Notes under the pieces: model-generated
What the model saw: the letters and a program-made list of their open reading frames with translations, nothing else
The model's database searches: none
Told to the model about the DNA's origin: nothing
In this document: positions 8,596 through 25,239 of the stretch, in pieces
How positions within the stretch are numbered: the stretch's first letter is position 1
How the letters are laid out: every line of letters begins with the position of its first letter
Source: JAEUMD01 sp050250815
GTDB taxonomy: Bacteria; Pseudomonadota; Alphaproteobacteria; Rhizobiales; Hyphomicrobiaceae
Length of the DNA stretch: 53,439 bases
Direction: 5' to 3'
Assembly: GCA_050250815.1 (NCBI GenBank)
Contig: JBFWNY010000029.1
Location: forward strand, 1-53,439
Position numbers and translations under genes: made by a program

Positions 8596-8982
8596 ATGCT
8601 CAAGCGCGCGAGACGCCGCGAGTTCCCGCGCTCGCATCCCGACGATGGCGAGCCGCACCGGCTACTGACGTTTCTGGCGCTGCATGCCGCTTTGGGCGTG
8701 GCGCTGGGTATAGCGTTCGCGTCGTTGGTGGTTCTGACCAATGTAGCGGGTATCAAAGACCTGCTGACCGACAGCAGCGAGCCCTTCATTCCGATGATAC
8801 TGTTCTTCGCCTCGTGCGCGCTCACCATAGGCTCGGTGACGATGGGCATCGCGGTGATGTCGCTGCCGCTCGAGGAGCCCGACGACAACGAGGACTCCGG
8901 CGGCGAAGGTGACAGCAGCGCGGATGGCCGGCCCGATCCCGGCCCGCGCGCAGACGGGTCATCATCCGATCGTCAGGTCTGA
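8596..8982 (+). CDS. small two-helix membrane protein, function unknown
   Basis: Unrecognised 128-residue protein. A basic N-terminus (KRARRREFPR) is followed by two hydrophobic helices, about residues 23-47 (ending FASLVVLTNV) and 64-90 (FIPMILFFASCALTIGSVTM), then a hydrophilic acidic and Pro/Gly/Ser-rich tail of about 35 residues. Both ends are probably cytoplasmic if the positive-inside rule holds. GAGG sits about 6 nt before ATG 8596. The last 10 bases (8973-8982) overlap the 3' end of the convergent rlmB gene. Confidence 0.65.
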   Translation: MLKRARRREFPRSHPDDGEPHRLLTFLALHAALGVALGIAFASLVVLTNVAGIKDLLTDSSEPFIPMILFFASCALTIGSVTMGIAVMSLPLEEPDDNEDSGGEGDSSADGRPDPGPRADGSSSDRQV

Positions 8983-9866
8983 TCGGGGCCGGCGGGCCCG
9001 AGACGCCCACTGCGGCTCAGATGAGCCAGATGCAGTGCCACCGCCGCTGCGTTAGACACATTGAGGCTGGCAAGAGTGGCGGAAGTGGCGATACGGCACA
9101 GCCGGTCACAGGTCTGCCGCGTGAGCAGGCGCAGGCCCTTGCCTTCCGCGCCCAGGACGAAGGCCAGGGGCCCCGTGAGGGGCGCATCCTCCACAAGTCC
9201 GTCGGCCTCGCCGTCGAGGCCGACGACGGTGACACCAAGCTCCTTCAAGTGCTCCAGCGTCCGGGAGAGGTTCTGCTCGACCGCGATCGGAACCAGTTCG
9301 AGCGCTCCCGAGGCCGCCTTGGCGAGCGTACCGTTGAGCGGCGGGCTGTGCCTCTGGGTCAGCACCAGTCCCGCAGCACCGAAGACGGCCGCGGACCGCA
9401 GCACGGCGCCCACGTTGTGCGGGTCCGTCACCTGGTCGAGAAGGACGATGGGAAGCCCGTCGCGTGCGCGTGCGGCGAGGTCATTGAGCGCGGCTGGCTC
9501 GAGTGGCGCCACTTCCGCAAGAATGCCCTGGTGGACCGCGTCGGGACCGAGGATGCGGTCGAGCGCCTTGGGTTGCACGCGCTCGACAGCTATCCCACGG
9601 CTGGCGATCTCGTTGGCTAGCCGTCGCTCGGCGTTCTCGCTCGCCATTACCTTGATCACGCGGCGCGACGGGTTGGCGAGTGCGGCAGCCACGGCGTGCA
9701 GCCCGTAGAGGAGCACCGGCCCCTCGCGATCATCGGCGCCCGAGCTGGCTCGCCCGGCCCGATGCTCACGTGGGGCTCCCGACTTTGGGCCGCGCGGTTT
9801 GCCTGTCGCCGTCTTGCGCCAGTTGCGCGGCGGACCGGAGCCGTGGTGCTTGGGCTTGTCGGGCAT
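8973..9866 (-). CDS. rlmB: 23S rRNA (guanosine-2'-O-)-methyltransferase RlmB (SpoU/TrmH family)
   Basis: Predicted 297-residue AdoMet-dependent 2'-O-methyltransferase that modifies a guanosine of the 23S rRNA peptidyl-transferase region (G2251 in E. coli). An N-terminal SpoU substrate-binding domain starts near LLYGLHAVAAAL. The SPOUT trefoil-knot motifs follow: LDQVTDPHNVGAVLRSA, FVLGAEGKGL and SLNVSNAAAVALH. The first 45 residues are a basic Lys/Arg/Gly/Pro extension, common in alphaproteobacterial members. ATG at 9866 (PDKPKHH...) is preferred over a longer frame from 9935; neither has a strong ribosome site. It is transcribed away from tRNA-Tyr. Confidence 0.92.
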   Translation of the reverse strand: MPDKPKHHGSGPPRNWRKTATGKPRGPKSGAPREHRAGRASSGADDREGPVLLYGLHAVAAALANPSRRVIKVMASENAERRLANEIASRGIAVERVQPKALDRILGPDAVHQGILAEVAPLEPAALNDLAARARDGLPIVLLDQVTDPHNVGAVLRSAAVFGAAGLVLTQRHSPPLNGTLAKAASGALELVPIAVEQNLSRTLEHLKELGVTVVGLDGEADGLVEDAPLTGPLAFVLGAEGKGLRLLTRQTCDRLCRIATSATLASLNVSNAAAVALHLAHLSRSGRLGPAGPDQT

Positions 9867-10027
9867 TGCGGTTGGATGGCTCACAGTTCGTGGTCGGGTG
9901 ATCGAGCGGCGCGGGCATGAGGAGCGCTGCCGCATCGGTGTCGTGCAGAGCCCGCGTGTCTAACAGTTCCGCGCCCCGGCGTCAGCCGATCACGCGAGCC
10001 GCGAACGGTGCAGAGGCGGTTTTCCGT

Positions 10028-10056
10028 TTGACACCGGGGGCGCCCGTCCGCATAAG
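10028..10056 (+). promoter_or_regulatory. sigma-70-type promoter of tRNA-Tyr
   Basis: TTGACA (10028-10033), a 17-bp spacer and CATAAG (10051-10056) predict a start near 10063, about 88 nt upstream of mature tRNA-Tyr. A 7-bp GC hairpin (10065-10071 with 10084-10090) would form the very 5' end of the precursor. The -35 matches consensus exactly; use is inferred. Confidence 0.6.
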
Positions 10057-10150
10057 ACGGCTCTGCCCCGCGGGATACCCGAAGCGGGGCGCTTTCGTTT
10101 GGATCGCGGCTGCATCAGGCGCTTTGTTGTCGCTTCGCGCGATCCGGGTC

Positions 10151-10235
10151 GGAGGGGTGCCCGAGTGGCTAAAGGGGACGGACTGTAAATCCGTTGGCTT
10201 CGCCTACGCTGGTTCGAATCCAGCCCCCTCCACCA
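10151..10235 (+). tRNA. tRNA-Tyr (anticodon GTA)
   Basis: An 85-nt class II tRNA. Acceptor GGAGGGG pairs with CCCCTCC, discriminator A and encoded CCA. The anticodon loop CTGTAAA gives GTA, a long variable arm (about 12 nt, GGCTTCGCC-like) is present as expected for bacterial tRNA-Tyr, and the T arm is GCTGG-TTCGAAT-CCAGC. tuf1 follows 218 nt downstream, comparable to the tRNA-tufB arrangement of E. coli. Confidence 0.97.
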
Positions 10236-10330
10236 TCTTCCTCGACAGCACCGTGCACAGTTGACCGGGTCCGGATAGGGCTCGTGTTGAGGGCACCTGG
10301 CAGATCGCGAGTAGGGCTCCGCAATTGGGT

Positions 10331-10359
10331 CTTGAAGTACGCTCCCCGACCCCTTAGAG
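10331..10359 (+). promoter_or_regulatory. weak candidate promoter for tuf1
   Basis: CTTGAA (10331-10336), a 17-bp spacer and TTAGAG (10354-10359) would give a roughly 90-nt leader before tuf1. The match is modest; readthrough from tRNA-Tyr is an alternative source of tuf1 mRNA. Confidence 0.28.
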
Positions 10360-10453
10360 ACACGGTCGCATCGTGCGCGTTGGCCGGAATAGCGGGCTGG
10401 CGCGGCGTGTCTGTACGCATACGCGCATCTGTTCGCAGACCAAGGACATCGAC

Positions 10454-11644
<1,191 letters not shown>

Positions 11645-11652
11645 CGTTCCAG

Positions 11653-11688
11653 GTTCAAGGAACCAGGTTCCTAGAACCAGGGACCGAG
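11653..11688 (+). repeat. short tandem GGTTC/GAACC palindromic units
   Basis: Just after tuf1, the imperfect units GGTTCAAGGAACC and GGTTCCTAGAACC occur in tandem, each a near-palindrome. Similar GGTTC/GAACC wording reappears in the rpoA-rplQ spacer (45041-45100), suggesting a small dispersed palindromic element. Confidence 0.4.
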
Positions 11689-11695
11689 ACTGCGA

Positions 11696-11720
11696 GGGCG
11701 GGAGCGATCCCGCCCTTCTT
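11696..11720 (+). terminator. rho-independent terminator of tuf1
   Basis: GGGCGGGA (11696-11703), loop GCGA and TCCCGCCC (11708-11715) form a perfect 8-bp stem followed by TTCTT. Confidence 0.85.
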
Positions 11721-11782
11721 GATATTAGGATGTCCGACGCCGATATCCGTCGGACGTTGGAGTTGTGTGCGGGAGTGGGTTC

Positions 11783-12109
11783 ATGATCGTCGTCACGACC
11801 AACGACCTGCCGGGGCATCGCGTGGTGCGCGTGCTGGGTGTGGCCCGCGGCATCTCGGTGCGCTCACGCTCCGTCGTCGGAAATATAGGTGCCTCGATCC
11901 AGATCCTGTTTGGCGGCAACATCACGCTATACACGAAGCTCGCCGAGCAGGCGCGGCAGGAGGCGTTCGATCTGTTGGTTCGTCAAGGAGAGCGGATGGG
12001 CGCCAACGCCATCGTCGCCATGCGCTACGACGCCAACGAGATGGCGGCCGCGGTGACCGAGGTGCTCGCCTACGGTACGGCCGTCGTGGTGGAGCCCGAG
12101 GCGCGCTGA
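11783..12109 (+). CDS. YbjQ/UPF0145 family protein
   Basis: A 108-residue soluble protein of the YbjQ family (putative heavy-metal-binding fold, pentameric in solved members; molecular role not established). Family hallmarks visible are the N-terminal strand VVTTNDLPGHRVVRVLGVARG, VGNIGASIQILFGG, the helix with Ala/Arg-rich ARQEAFDLLVRQGERMGANAIVAMRYD, and the final strand EVLAYGTAVVVEP. ATG 11783 has GGGAG about 8 nt upstream and sets the usual length. It sits alone between the tuf1 terminator and tRNA-Trp. A weak hairpin (GTCCT/AGGAC near 12161-12174) may end it. Confidence 0.88.
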   Translation: MIVVTTNDLPGHRVVRVLGVARGISVRSRSVVGNIGASIQILFGGNITLYTKLAEQARQEAFDLLVRQGERMGANAIVAMRYDANEMAAAVTEVLAYGTAVVVEPEAR

Positions 12110-12203
12110 GCTGCGGCAGCTTCAACTGCGAAGAATCGGGCCTTACGGCGCTTGCGCGCACAAGTCCTTGAAAGGACGGCAGGTATTTCGGAAAGTGGCG
12201 AGA

Positions 12204-12231
12204 TTGTCACAGGCAAGCCCCAATCGATATT
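12204..12231 (+). promoter_or_regulatory. candidate promoter for tRNA-Trp and secE-nusG
   Basis: TTGTCA (12204-12209), 16-bp spacer, GATATT (12226-12231), about 75 nt before tRNA-Trp. A second weaker pair (GTGACA 12237, CTAATG 12259) lies just downstream, so assignment is tentative. Confidence 0.35.
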
Positions 12232-12304
12232 ACCCCGTGACAACACATGCCAATTGTTCTAATGGTGCGTGCCCCGAGACGGCACGCGCGCCAGCGGGCG
12301 CACT

Positions 12305-12380
12305 AGGGGTGTAGCTCAATTGGCAGAGCGTCGGTCTCCAAAACCGAAGGTTGGGGGTTCGAGACCCTCCACCCCTGCCA
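12305..12380 (+). tRNA. tRNA-Trp (anticodon CCA)
   Basis: A 76-nt tRNA. Acceptor AGGGGTG pairs with CACCCCT, discriminator G and encoded CCA; D arm GCTC-AATTGGCA-GAGC; anticodon loop CTCCAAA (CCA); T arm GGGGG-TTCGAGA-CCCTC. It is probably co-transcribed with secE, which starts 110 nt downstream. Confidence 0.97.
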
Positions 12381-12490
12381 CCTGATTTTCGCAAGCCGGA
12401 TCCGCCAGCGAGGGCAGTGGGTCTGGCATTTTGGTTTGGCGAGCGGGCGCGCCCGACCAAGAGAAGATGCCCCGCAAATTGGACCGGTGG

Positions 12491-12685
12491 ATGGCGAAGA
12501 ACCCCTTCGAGTTCCTTCAGGAAGTGCGCACGGAAACCTCCAAGGTAACGTGGCCGACCTGGAAAGAGGTGTGGCTGACGACGGTCATGGTGCTGATCAT
12601 GGTCACCTTGGCGTCGATGTTCTTCCTGCTCGCCGATCAGGTGCTGGGCTGGTTGATCAGCACGATCCTGAAAATCGGGCACTGA
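12491..12685 (+). CDS. secE: preprotein translocase subunit SecE
   Basis: A 64-residue, single-span subunit of the SecYEG protein-export channel. The short SecE form is seen: amphipathic N-terminal helix with the conserved EVRTETSKVTWPTWKEV segment, then one membrane helix (VMVLIMVTLASMFFLLADQV). ATG 12491 gives the usual alphaproteobacterial length with GGA 7 nt upstream; an in-frame ATG at 12467 preceded closely by GAGAAG is an alternative that would add eight residues. tRNA-Trp lies upstream and nusG 85 nt downstream, as in most proteobacteria. Confidence 0.93.
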   Translation: MAKNPFEFLQEVRTETSKVTWPTWKEVWLTTVMVLIMVTLASMFFLLADQVLGWLISTILKIGH

Positions 12686-12770
12686 GCCCTGGAGCGCCGG
12701 TGGTTGACCGGCTGCCAAAGGGCATACCGCCCGGCAAGCGACGCGGCGCGATTGAGACTTGAGAGTTGAG

Positions 12771-13307
12771 ATGGAGAAGCGCTGGTACATCGTGCACGCC
12801 TACACCAACTTCGAGCGCAAGGTGGCTGACGCCATAAAGGAGCGCGCGAAGGCGGCGGGGCTTGCCGATCTGTTCGACGAGGTCATGGTGCCGACCGAGG
12901 AGGTCGTCGAGGTCAAGCGTGGCCGCAAGGTTCAGAGCGAGCGCAAGTTCCTTCCAGGCTACGTCCTCGTGAAGATGGCCATGACGGATCCGGCGTTCCT
13001 GCTGATCAAGAACACGCCGAAGGTGACGGGCTTTCTGGGTGCCGACAACAAGCCCATGGCCATCAGCGAGAACGAGGCCATGCGCATCCTCAACCAGGTG
13101 AAGGATGGTGTGGAGCGGCCGAAGCCCTCGATCACGTTCGAGATCGGCGAGCAGGTCAAGGTGGCGGACGGACCCTTCGCTTCGTTTCAGGGGCATGTCG
13201 AGGAAGTCGACGAGGAGCGTGCCCGCCTCAAGGTCGCGGTGTCGATCTTCGGGCGTCCGACGCCCGTCGAACTCGAGTTCGCGCAAGTGGAGAAGATCGC
13301 CGGCTGA
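12771..13307 (+). CDS. nusG: transcription elongation/antitermination factor NusG
   Basis: A 178-residue factor that binds the RNA polymerase clamp through its N-terminal NGN domain (MEKRWYIVHAYTNFERKVADAI) and links to Rho or ribosomal S10 through the C-terminal KOW domain (about 125-178: GEQVKVADGPFASFQGHVEEVD). FLPGYVLVKM and TGFLG are typical NGN signatures. ATG 12771 is used; an in-frame TTG four codons earlier is less likely. It forms an operon with secE. The 249-nt spacer to rplK holds no recognisable gene. Confidence 0.98.
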   Translation: MEKRWYIVHAYTNFERKVADAIKERAKAAGLADLFDEVMVPTEEVVEVKRGRKVQSERKFLPGYVLVKMAMTDPAFLLIKNTPKVTGFLGADNKPMAISENEAMRILNQVKDGVERPKPSITFEIGEQVKVADGPFASFQGHVEEVDEERARLKVAVSIFGRPTPVELEFAQVEKIAG

Positions 13308-13556
13308 ACCGGTGTTCGATGTGGGCTCGGGGCGGCATGGCCGTGCTGGGCCCGGACCGCCCGGATGCGATGTAGCAACCTGGCTGTCGAGATGAGTTTC
13401 AGCGCACGTCGCTGAAGCCACCGTGTCTGAGGCGTGCGCTGCTGGTGCCCGCCGGATGCGGTGGAAAGTGCGGGAGGACGATACGGCGGTCGCCGCGCGT
13501 CCGAGGACCGCTAACCCTGGGGCGGCACTGCCGTAACCCAACGCACAGGGGATACC

Positions 13557-13985
13557 ATGGCGAAGAAGATAGACGGCTACATCAATCTGCAGGTGCCGGC
13601 CGGCCAGGCCAATCCGTCACCTCCCATCGGCCCCGCGCTGGGTCAGCGCGGCGTCAACATCATGGAGTTCTGCAAGTCCTTCAATGCCAAGACCAAGGAC
13701 CTGGAGCAGGGTACGCCCATCCCGGTGAAGATTACCGTCTTCTCCGATCGCTCCTTCACCTTCGTCATGAAGACCCCGCCTGCTTCCTTCCTTCTCAAGA
13801 AGGCGGCGGGCCTCAAGTCGGGCTCGAAGGATCCGGGCCGTACGTCCGCCGGTCAGGTGACGATGGCGCAGGTTCGCGAGATCGCCAAGCAGAAGATGGC
13901 CGATCTCAACACCGACGATCCGGAGCAGGCCGCCCGCACGATTGCGGGCTCGGCACGCTCGATGGGCCTCAAGGTGGTGGAGTAA
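13557..13985 (+). CDS. rplK: 50S ribosomal protein L11
   Basis: A 142-residue protein of the GTPase-associated centre that binds 23S rRNA helices 43/44 and contacts EF-G and RelA. N-terminal hallmark QVPAGQANPSPPIGPALGQRG with the factor-contacting prolines, EFCKSFNA, and C-terminal rRNA-binding segment ending TIAGSARSMGLKVVE are all present. Length is standard. AGGGG lies 8 nt before the ATG. rplA starts 4 nt downstream, so the two are a transcription and probably translation unit; in E. coli L1 represses this pair. Confidence 0.99.
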   Translation: MAKKIDGYINLQVPAGQANPSPPIGPALGQRGVNIMEFCKSFNAKTKDLEQGTPIPVKITVFSDRSFTFVMKTPPASFLLKKAAGLKSGSKDPGRTSAGQVTMAQVREIAKQKMADLNTDDPEQAARTIAGSARSMGLKVVE

Positions 13986-13989
13986 GGCG

Positions 13990-14733
13990 ATGGCGAACGT
14001 ATCTGCTGAAAAGATCAAGGCCACCCGGTTGGCGGGCGGCAAGCGCATGGCTTCGATTGCGCAGGGCATCGACCGCAACAAGGCCTATGCCGTTGAGGAG
14101 GCCGTAAAGCTGGTCAAGGCGCGCGCGAAGGCGAAGTTCGACGAGACCGTCGAGGTCGCGATGAACTTGGGCGTCGATCCCAAGCACGCCGACCAGATGG
14201 TTCGCGGCGTGTGCCTGTTGCCGAACGGCTCGGGCCGCACGGCGCGCGTGGCGGTGTTCGCGCGCGGCGCCAAGGCGGAAGAGGCGAAGGCGGCCGGCGC
14301 CGACGTGGTTGGCGCGGAAGACCTTGTCGAAGAGGTCCAGAAGGGCACGATCAACTTCGATCGCTGCATCGCCACGCCCGACATGATGGGTCTGGTCGGA
14401 CGGCTGGGCAAGGTGCTGGGTCCACGTGGCCTGATGCCAAACCCGCGCGTCGGCACGGTGACGATGGACGTTACCGAGGCGGTCAAGGGCGCCAAGGGCG
14501 GCTCGGTGGAGTTCCGCGTCGAGAAGGCGGGCATCGTGCATGCCGGTGTCGGCAAGGCGAGCTTCGGCGACAGCGCGCTCGTCGAGAACATCAAGGCGTT
14601 CGTCGATGCGGTCGTCAAGGCCAGGCCGACGGGTGCCAAGGGCACGTACGTAAAGCGCGTCTCGATCTCCTCGACCATGGGGCCGGGGGTCAAGATCGAC
14701 GCATCGACGGTGATGAGCGGTCCGGTGGTCTGA
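13990..14733 (+). CDS. rplA: 50S ribosomal protein L1
   Basis: A 247-residue L1-stalk protein that interacts with E-site tRNA and, in E. coli, autoregulates rplKA by binding its own mRNA. Conserved blocks are MNLGVDPKHADQMVRGVCLLP, the FDRCIATPDMM strand, LGKVLGPRGLMPNPRVGTV, GSVEFRVEKAGIVH and SSTMGPGVKID. It is slightly longer than the usual about 232 residues, through a basic N-terminus (ANVSAEKIKATRLAGGKRM). ATG 13990 has AAGG just upstream. A 360-nt leader region separates it from rplJ. Confidence 0.98.
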   Translation: MANVSAEKIKATRLAGGKRMASIAQGIDRNKAYAVEEAVKLVKARAKAKFDETVEVAMNLGVDPKHADQMVRGVCLLPNGSGRTARVAVFARGAKAEEAKAAGADVVGAEDLVEEVQKGTINFDRCIATPDMMGLVGRLGKVLGPRGLMPNPRVGTVTMDVTEAVKGAKGGSVEFRVEKAGIVHAGVGKASFGDSALVENIKAFVDAVVKARPTGAKGTYVKRVSISSTMGPGVKIDASTVMSGPVV

Positions 14734-15093
14734 GGCCGCCGCCCGCAACGCAAGTTTCCGGGTTCGTCCCGGAAAAACGGACCGGCTTCGTTTGGCCGGT
14801 CCGACCTGTCCGAGATTGCAGGCGTCCGTCGTTGCTCGCGAGAGCCGCCCGGACCTAAGCCTCTCCAGCGGAGGGAGCCTGCATGAGACGGGAGACGAGC
14901 CGTTTTTCAAGATGCGCCTTGCGCTCGCGCGGGGTGTGTCGAGACGAGCGGTTTGAGCCTTCTGGGTCGCACCCGTGTCGCCTCGAGCGCGCGGAGGACA
15001 GGTCTGAAGCGTCGCCCTCTGCCATCCGGCAGGGGCGGCAGGTGCAACCCGCGGGTCGCCGTCACGGCGCCTCGCACACTTGGGAGAGCGTTA
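14734..15093 (+). promoter_or_regulatory. rplJL leader with tandem hairpins (probable L10 leader)
   Basis: These 360 bases hold no convincing gene. Two adjacent stems are clear: TTTCCGGG (14755-14762) with CCCGGAAA (14768-14775), and CGGACCGGC (14778-14786) with GCCGGTCCG (14795-14803). In E. coli and many bacteria the L10-L7/L12 complex binds a structured leader before rplJ, so this is the expected place for such an element; identity with it is inferred. Confidence 0.45.
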
Positions 15094-15612
15094 GTGGATA
15101 GAGCCGCGAAACGTGAGCTCGTGACTACGATGCACGACGTGTTGAAGGACACGGGTGTGATCGTCGTCGCCCACAACGTCGGCATGGTGGCCGCCCATTC
15201 CGCGGAGTTCCGCAAGCGCGTCAGAGACGCGGGCGGTGCCGTGAAGGTGGTCAAGAACAACCTGGCGAAGCTCGCCATCAAGAACACGGGCGCCGAAGGC
15301 ATCGGCGATCTTCTGAAGGGGCCGACCATCCTGGCCTACTCCAAGGATCCTGTTGCCGCGGCCAAGGTCGCCGTCGACTACGCCAAGGGGAACGACAAGC
15401 TCGTCATCCTCGGCGGCGCGATGGGCGCCCAGGTTCTCGATGCGAACGCCGTCAAGGCCCTGGCGGAGCTGCCGTCCCTGGACGAACTCCGAGCCAAGCT
15501 CATCGGCCTCCTCAACGCGCCGGCGACCAAGATCGCCCGCACGGTCAAGGAGCCCGGAGCGCAGCTCGCGCGCGTCATCCAGGCGAAGGCGAGCCAGGGG
15601 GAGGCCGCTTAA
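15094..15612 (+). CDS. rplJ: 50S ribosomal protein L10
   Basis: A 172-residue stalk-base protein: the N-terminal domain binds 23S rRNA helices 42-44 beside L11 and the C-terminal helix carries L7/L12 dimers. Conserved features are RAAKRELVTTMHDVLK, the KVVKNNLAKLAI strand-helix, LLKGPTILAYSKDPVAAAKV, and the C-terminal helix LARVIQAKASQG. The start is GTG 15094, placed by GGGAGAG 7 nt upstream and by family alignment; the frame stays open upstream but looks non-coding. rplL follows after 139 nt. Confidence 0.97.
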   Translation: MDRAAKRELVTTMHDVLKDTGVIVVAHNVGMVAAHSAEFRKRVRDAGGAVKVVKNNLAKLAIKNTGAEGIGDLLKGPTILAYSKDPVAAAKVAVDYAKGNDKLVILGGAMGAQVLDANAVKALAELPSLDELRAKLIGLLNAPATKIARTVKEPGAQLARVIQAKASQGEAA

Positions 15613-15751
15613 GACCGCGGCCCAGCCGACGACAAGGGCGATGCGGGCCTCCAAGACCATGGGCCCCATCACGAGGAAAACCGCAGCCGGGGCGTAGCCC
15701 ACAGTGCTGCATCGACCAAAGCAACAGGTTCAAACCGAAGGACGTACAAAC

Positions 15752-16126
15752 ATGACCGATCTCGCAAAGATCGTAGACGATCTCTCGAAGCTGACAGTTC
15801 TGGAAGCTGCCGAGCTCGCCAAGATGCTCGAGGAGAAGTGGGGCGTGTCCGCCGCCGCTGCCGTGGCCGTCGCCGCGGCGCCAGGTGCGGCTGCTGCCGC
15901 TCCCGTCGAGGAGCAGACCGAGTTCTCCGTCATCCTGAAGGCCGGCGGCGAGAAGAAGATCAACGTCATTAAGGAGGTCCGCGCGCTGACGGGCCTCGGC
16001 CTGAAGGAGGCCAAGGATCTGGTCGAGGCCGGCGGCAAGGCCGTGAAGGAAGGCGTGTCGAAGGACGAGGCCATGAAGATCAAAAAGCAGCTCGAGGATC
16101 AGGGCGCGACCGTCGAGCTGAAGTAA
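15752..16126 (+). CDS. rplL: 50S ribosomal protein L7/L12
   Basis: A 124-residue acidic stalk protein, present in several copies per ribosome, that recruits translational GTPases. The N-terminal dimerisation helices (DLAKIVDDLSKLTVLEAAELAKML), Ala/Val-rich flexible hinge (about 36-53) and C-terminal factor-binding domain (EFSVILKAGGEKKINVIKEVR, LGLKEAKDLVEAGGKAVKEGV) are in order. ATG 15752 is preceded by GAAGGA. The 258-nt spacer to rpoB contains a long-range inverted repeat. Confidence 0.99.
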   Translation: MTDLAKIVDDLSKLTVLEAAELAKMLEEKWGVSAAAAVAVAAAPGAAAAAPVEEQTEFSVILKAGGEKKINVIKEVRALTGLGLKEAKDLVEAGGKAVKEGVSKDEAMKIKKQLEDQGATVELK

Positions 16127-16132
16127 CGACGA

Positions 16133-16214
16133 GGGGGTAGGGAACGCGGAGACAGAGGATCGGGATTGGCGCATGTCGCGCGGCCCCGGCTTTTCTTCCG
16201 GTCTCCCTACCCCC
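16133..16214 (+). promoter_or_regulatory. long-range inverted repeat in the rplL-rpoB spacer
   Basis: An 11-bp perfect pair, 16133-16143 with 16204-16214 (GGGGGTAGGGA / TCCCTACCCCC), encloses 60 nt, with partial further pairing of GAGAC (16149-16153) to GTCT (16201-16204 side). In E. coli the same spacer carries an attenuator and an RNase III cleavage stem; an analogous role here is inferred. Confidence 0.4.
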
Positions 16215-16384
16215 ATCTCGCCGTAGGCGGGACAGACGGTTCTCCGGAGGGTTCCCGGTCGCGGAAGCGGTCGAAAGGAACCTTCCGGCGAGCCGTTTCA
16301 GGCGCGAGGGATGGCGGCCCTCGAGTTGCGACTGACACATTTTTGGGCGCGGGATCGCAACCGCGCCGGAGCGAAGGAGCGGAC

Positions 16385-20533
<4,149 letters not shown>

Positions 20534-20733
20534 CATCCACGACTGCCTGACGGCGCCAGCTCGTTCGACGGCTGGCGCCGCGCTGGGCACCGACGCTTAT
20601 CCGGAACGGCCGACATGCGGCGTCCGGACCCTGCGAGCGGGCCCGACCTAAGTTTCCAACGGTGCCGGACGCGGTGCCGATGAGCCTTCAACGAGCGGGG
20701 CGGGCCCTCAAGCCCTGCGAGGAGACAGAGCCG

Positions 20734-24960
<4,227 letters not shown>

Positions 24961-25002
24961 CGGTCACCCGGCAGCCAATCTGGCGGCTACAACTGAACGA
25001 AC

Positions 25003-25034
25003 AAGGCCGCGGGGAAGCCCGCGGCCTTATTTGT
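25003..25034 (+). terminator. rho-independent terminator of rpoBC
   Basis: AAGGCCGCGGG (25003-25013), loop GAAG and CCCGCGGCCTT (25018-25028) form an 11-bp perfect stem followed by ATTTGTT. Confidence 0.9.
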
Positions 25035-25124
25035 TGGCGTCGAGCCGGCGGAGATTGTCTGCAAATCATGGTGCGGGGCCCGGCGCAGACCAGCGGGGCG
25101 CCAACGGAGCGTCCTGTCAGCGGT

Positions 25125-25153
25125 TTGATCGTCATAGGTTGTTCGGTCTACAA
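25125..25153 (+). promoter_or_regulatory. weak candidate promoter for the YbjN-like gene
   Basis: TTGATC (25125-25130), 17-bp spacer, CTACAA (25148-25153), between the rpoC terminator and the gene at 25240. The match is modest. Confidence 0.25.
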
Positions 25154-25239
25154 CTCTTGGAAGAGCGTCGCAGGCGCTCGCGGCACCACACCCGGTGGAC
25201 GCCAGTCTGGGTGCATGACGAGTTCAGGAGTTTTGACTG

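Noticed and set aside
14883..15101. Short open frame in the rplJ leader
   Set aside because: Arg/Ser-rich translation without homology, overlaps the rplJ start and lacks a ribosome site; the region is better explained as a leader.
16166..16384. N-terminal extension of RpoB from the open frame upstream of 16385
   Set aside because: The added 73 residues are unlike RpoB, overlap the inverted repeat, and the canonical start has a good ribosome site.
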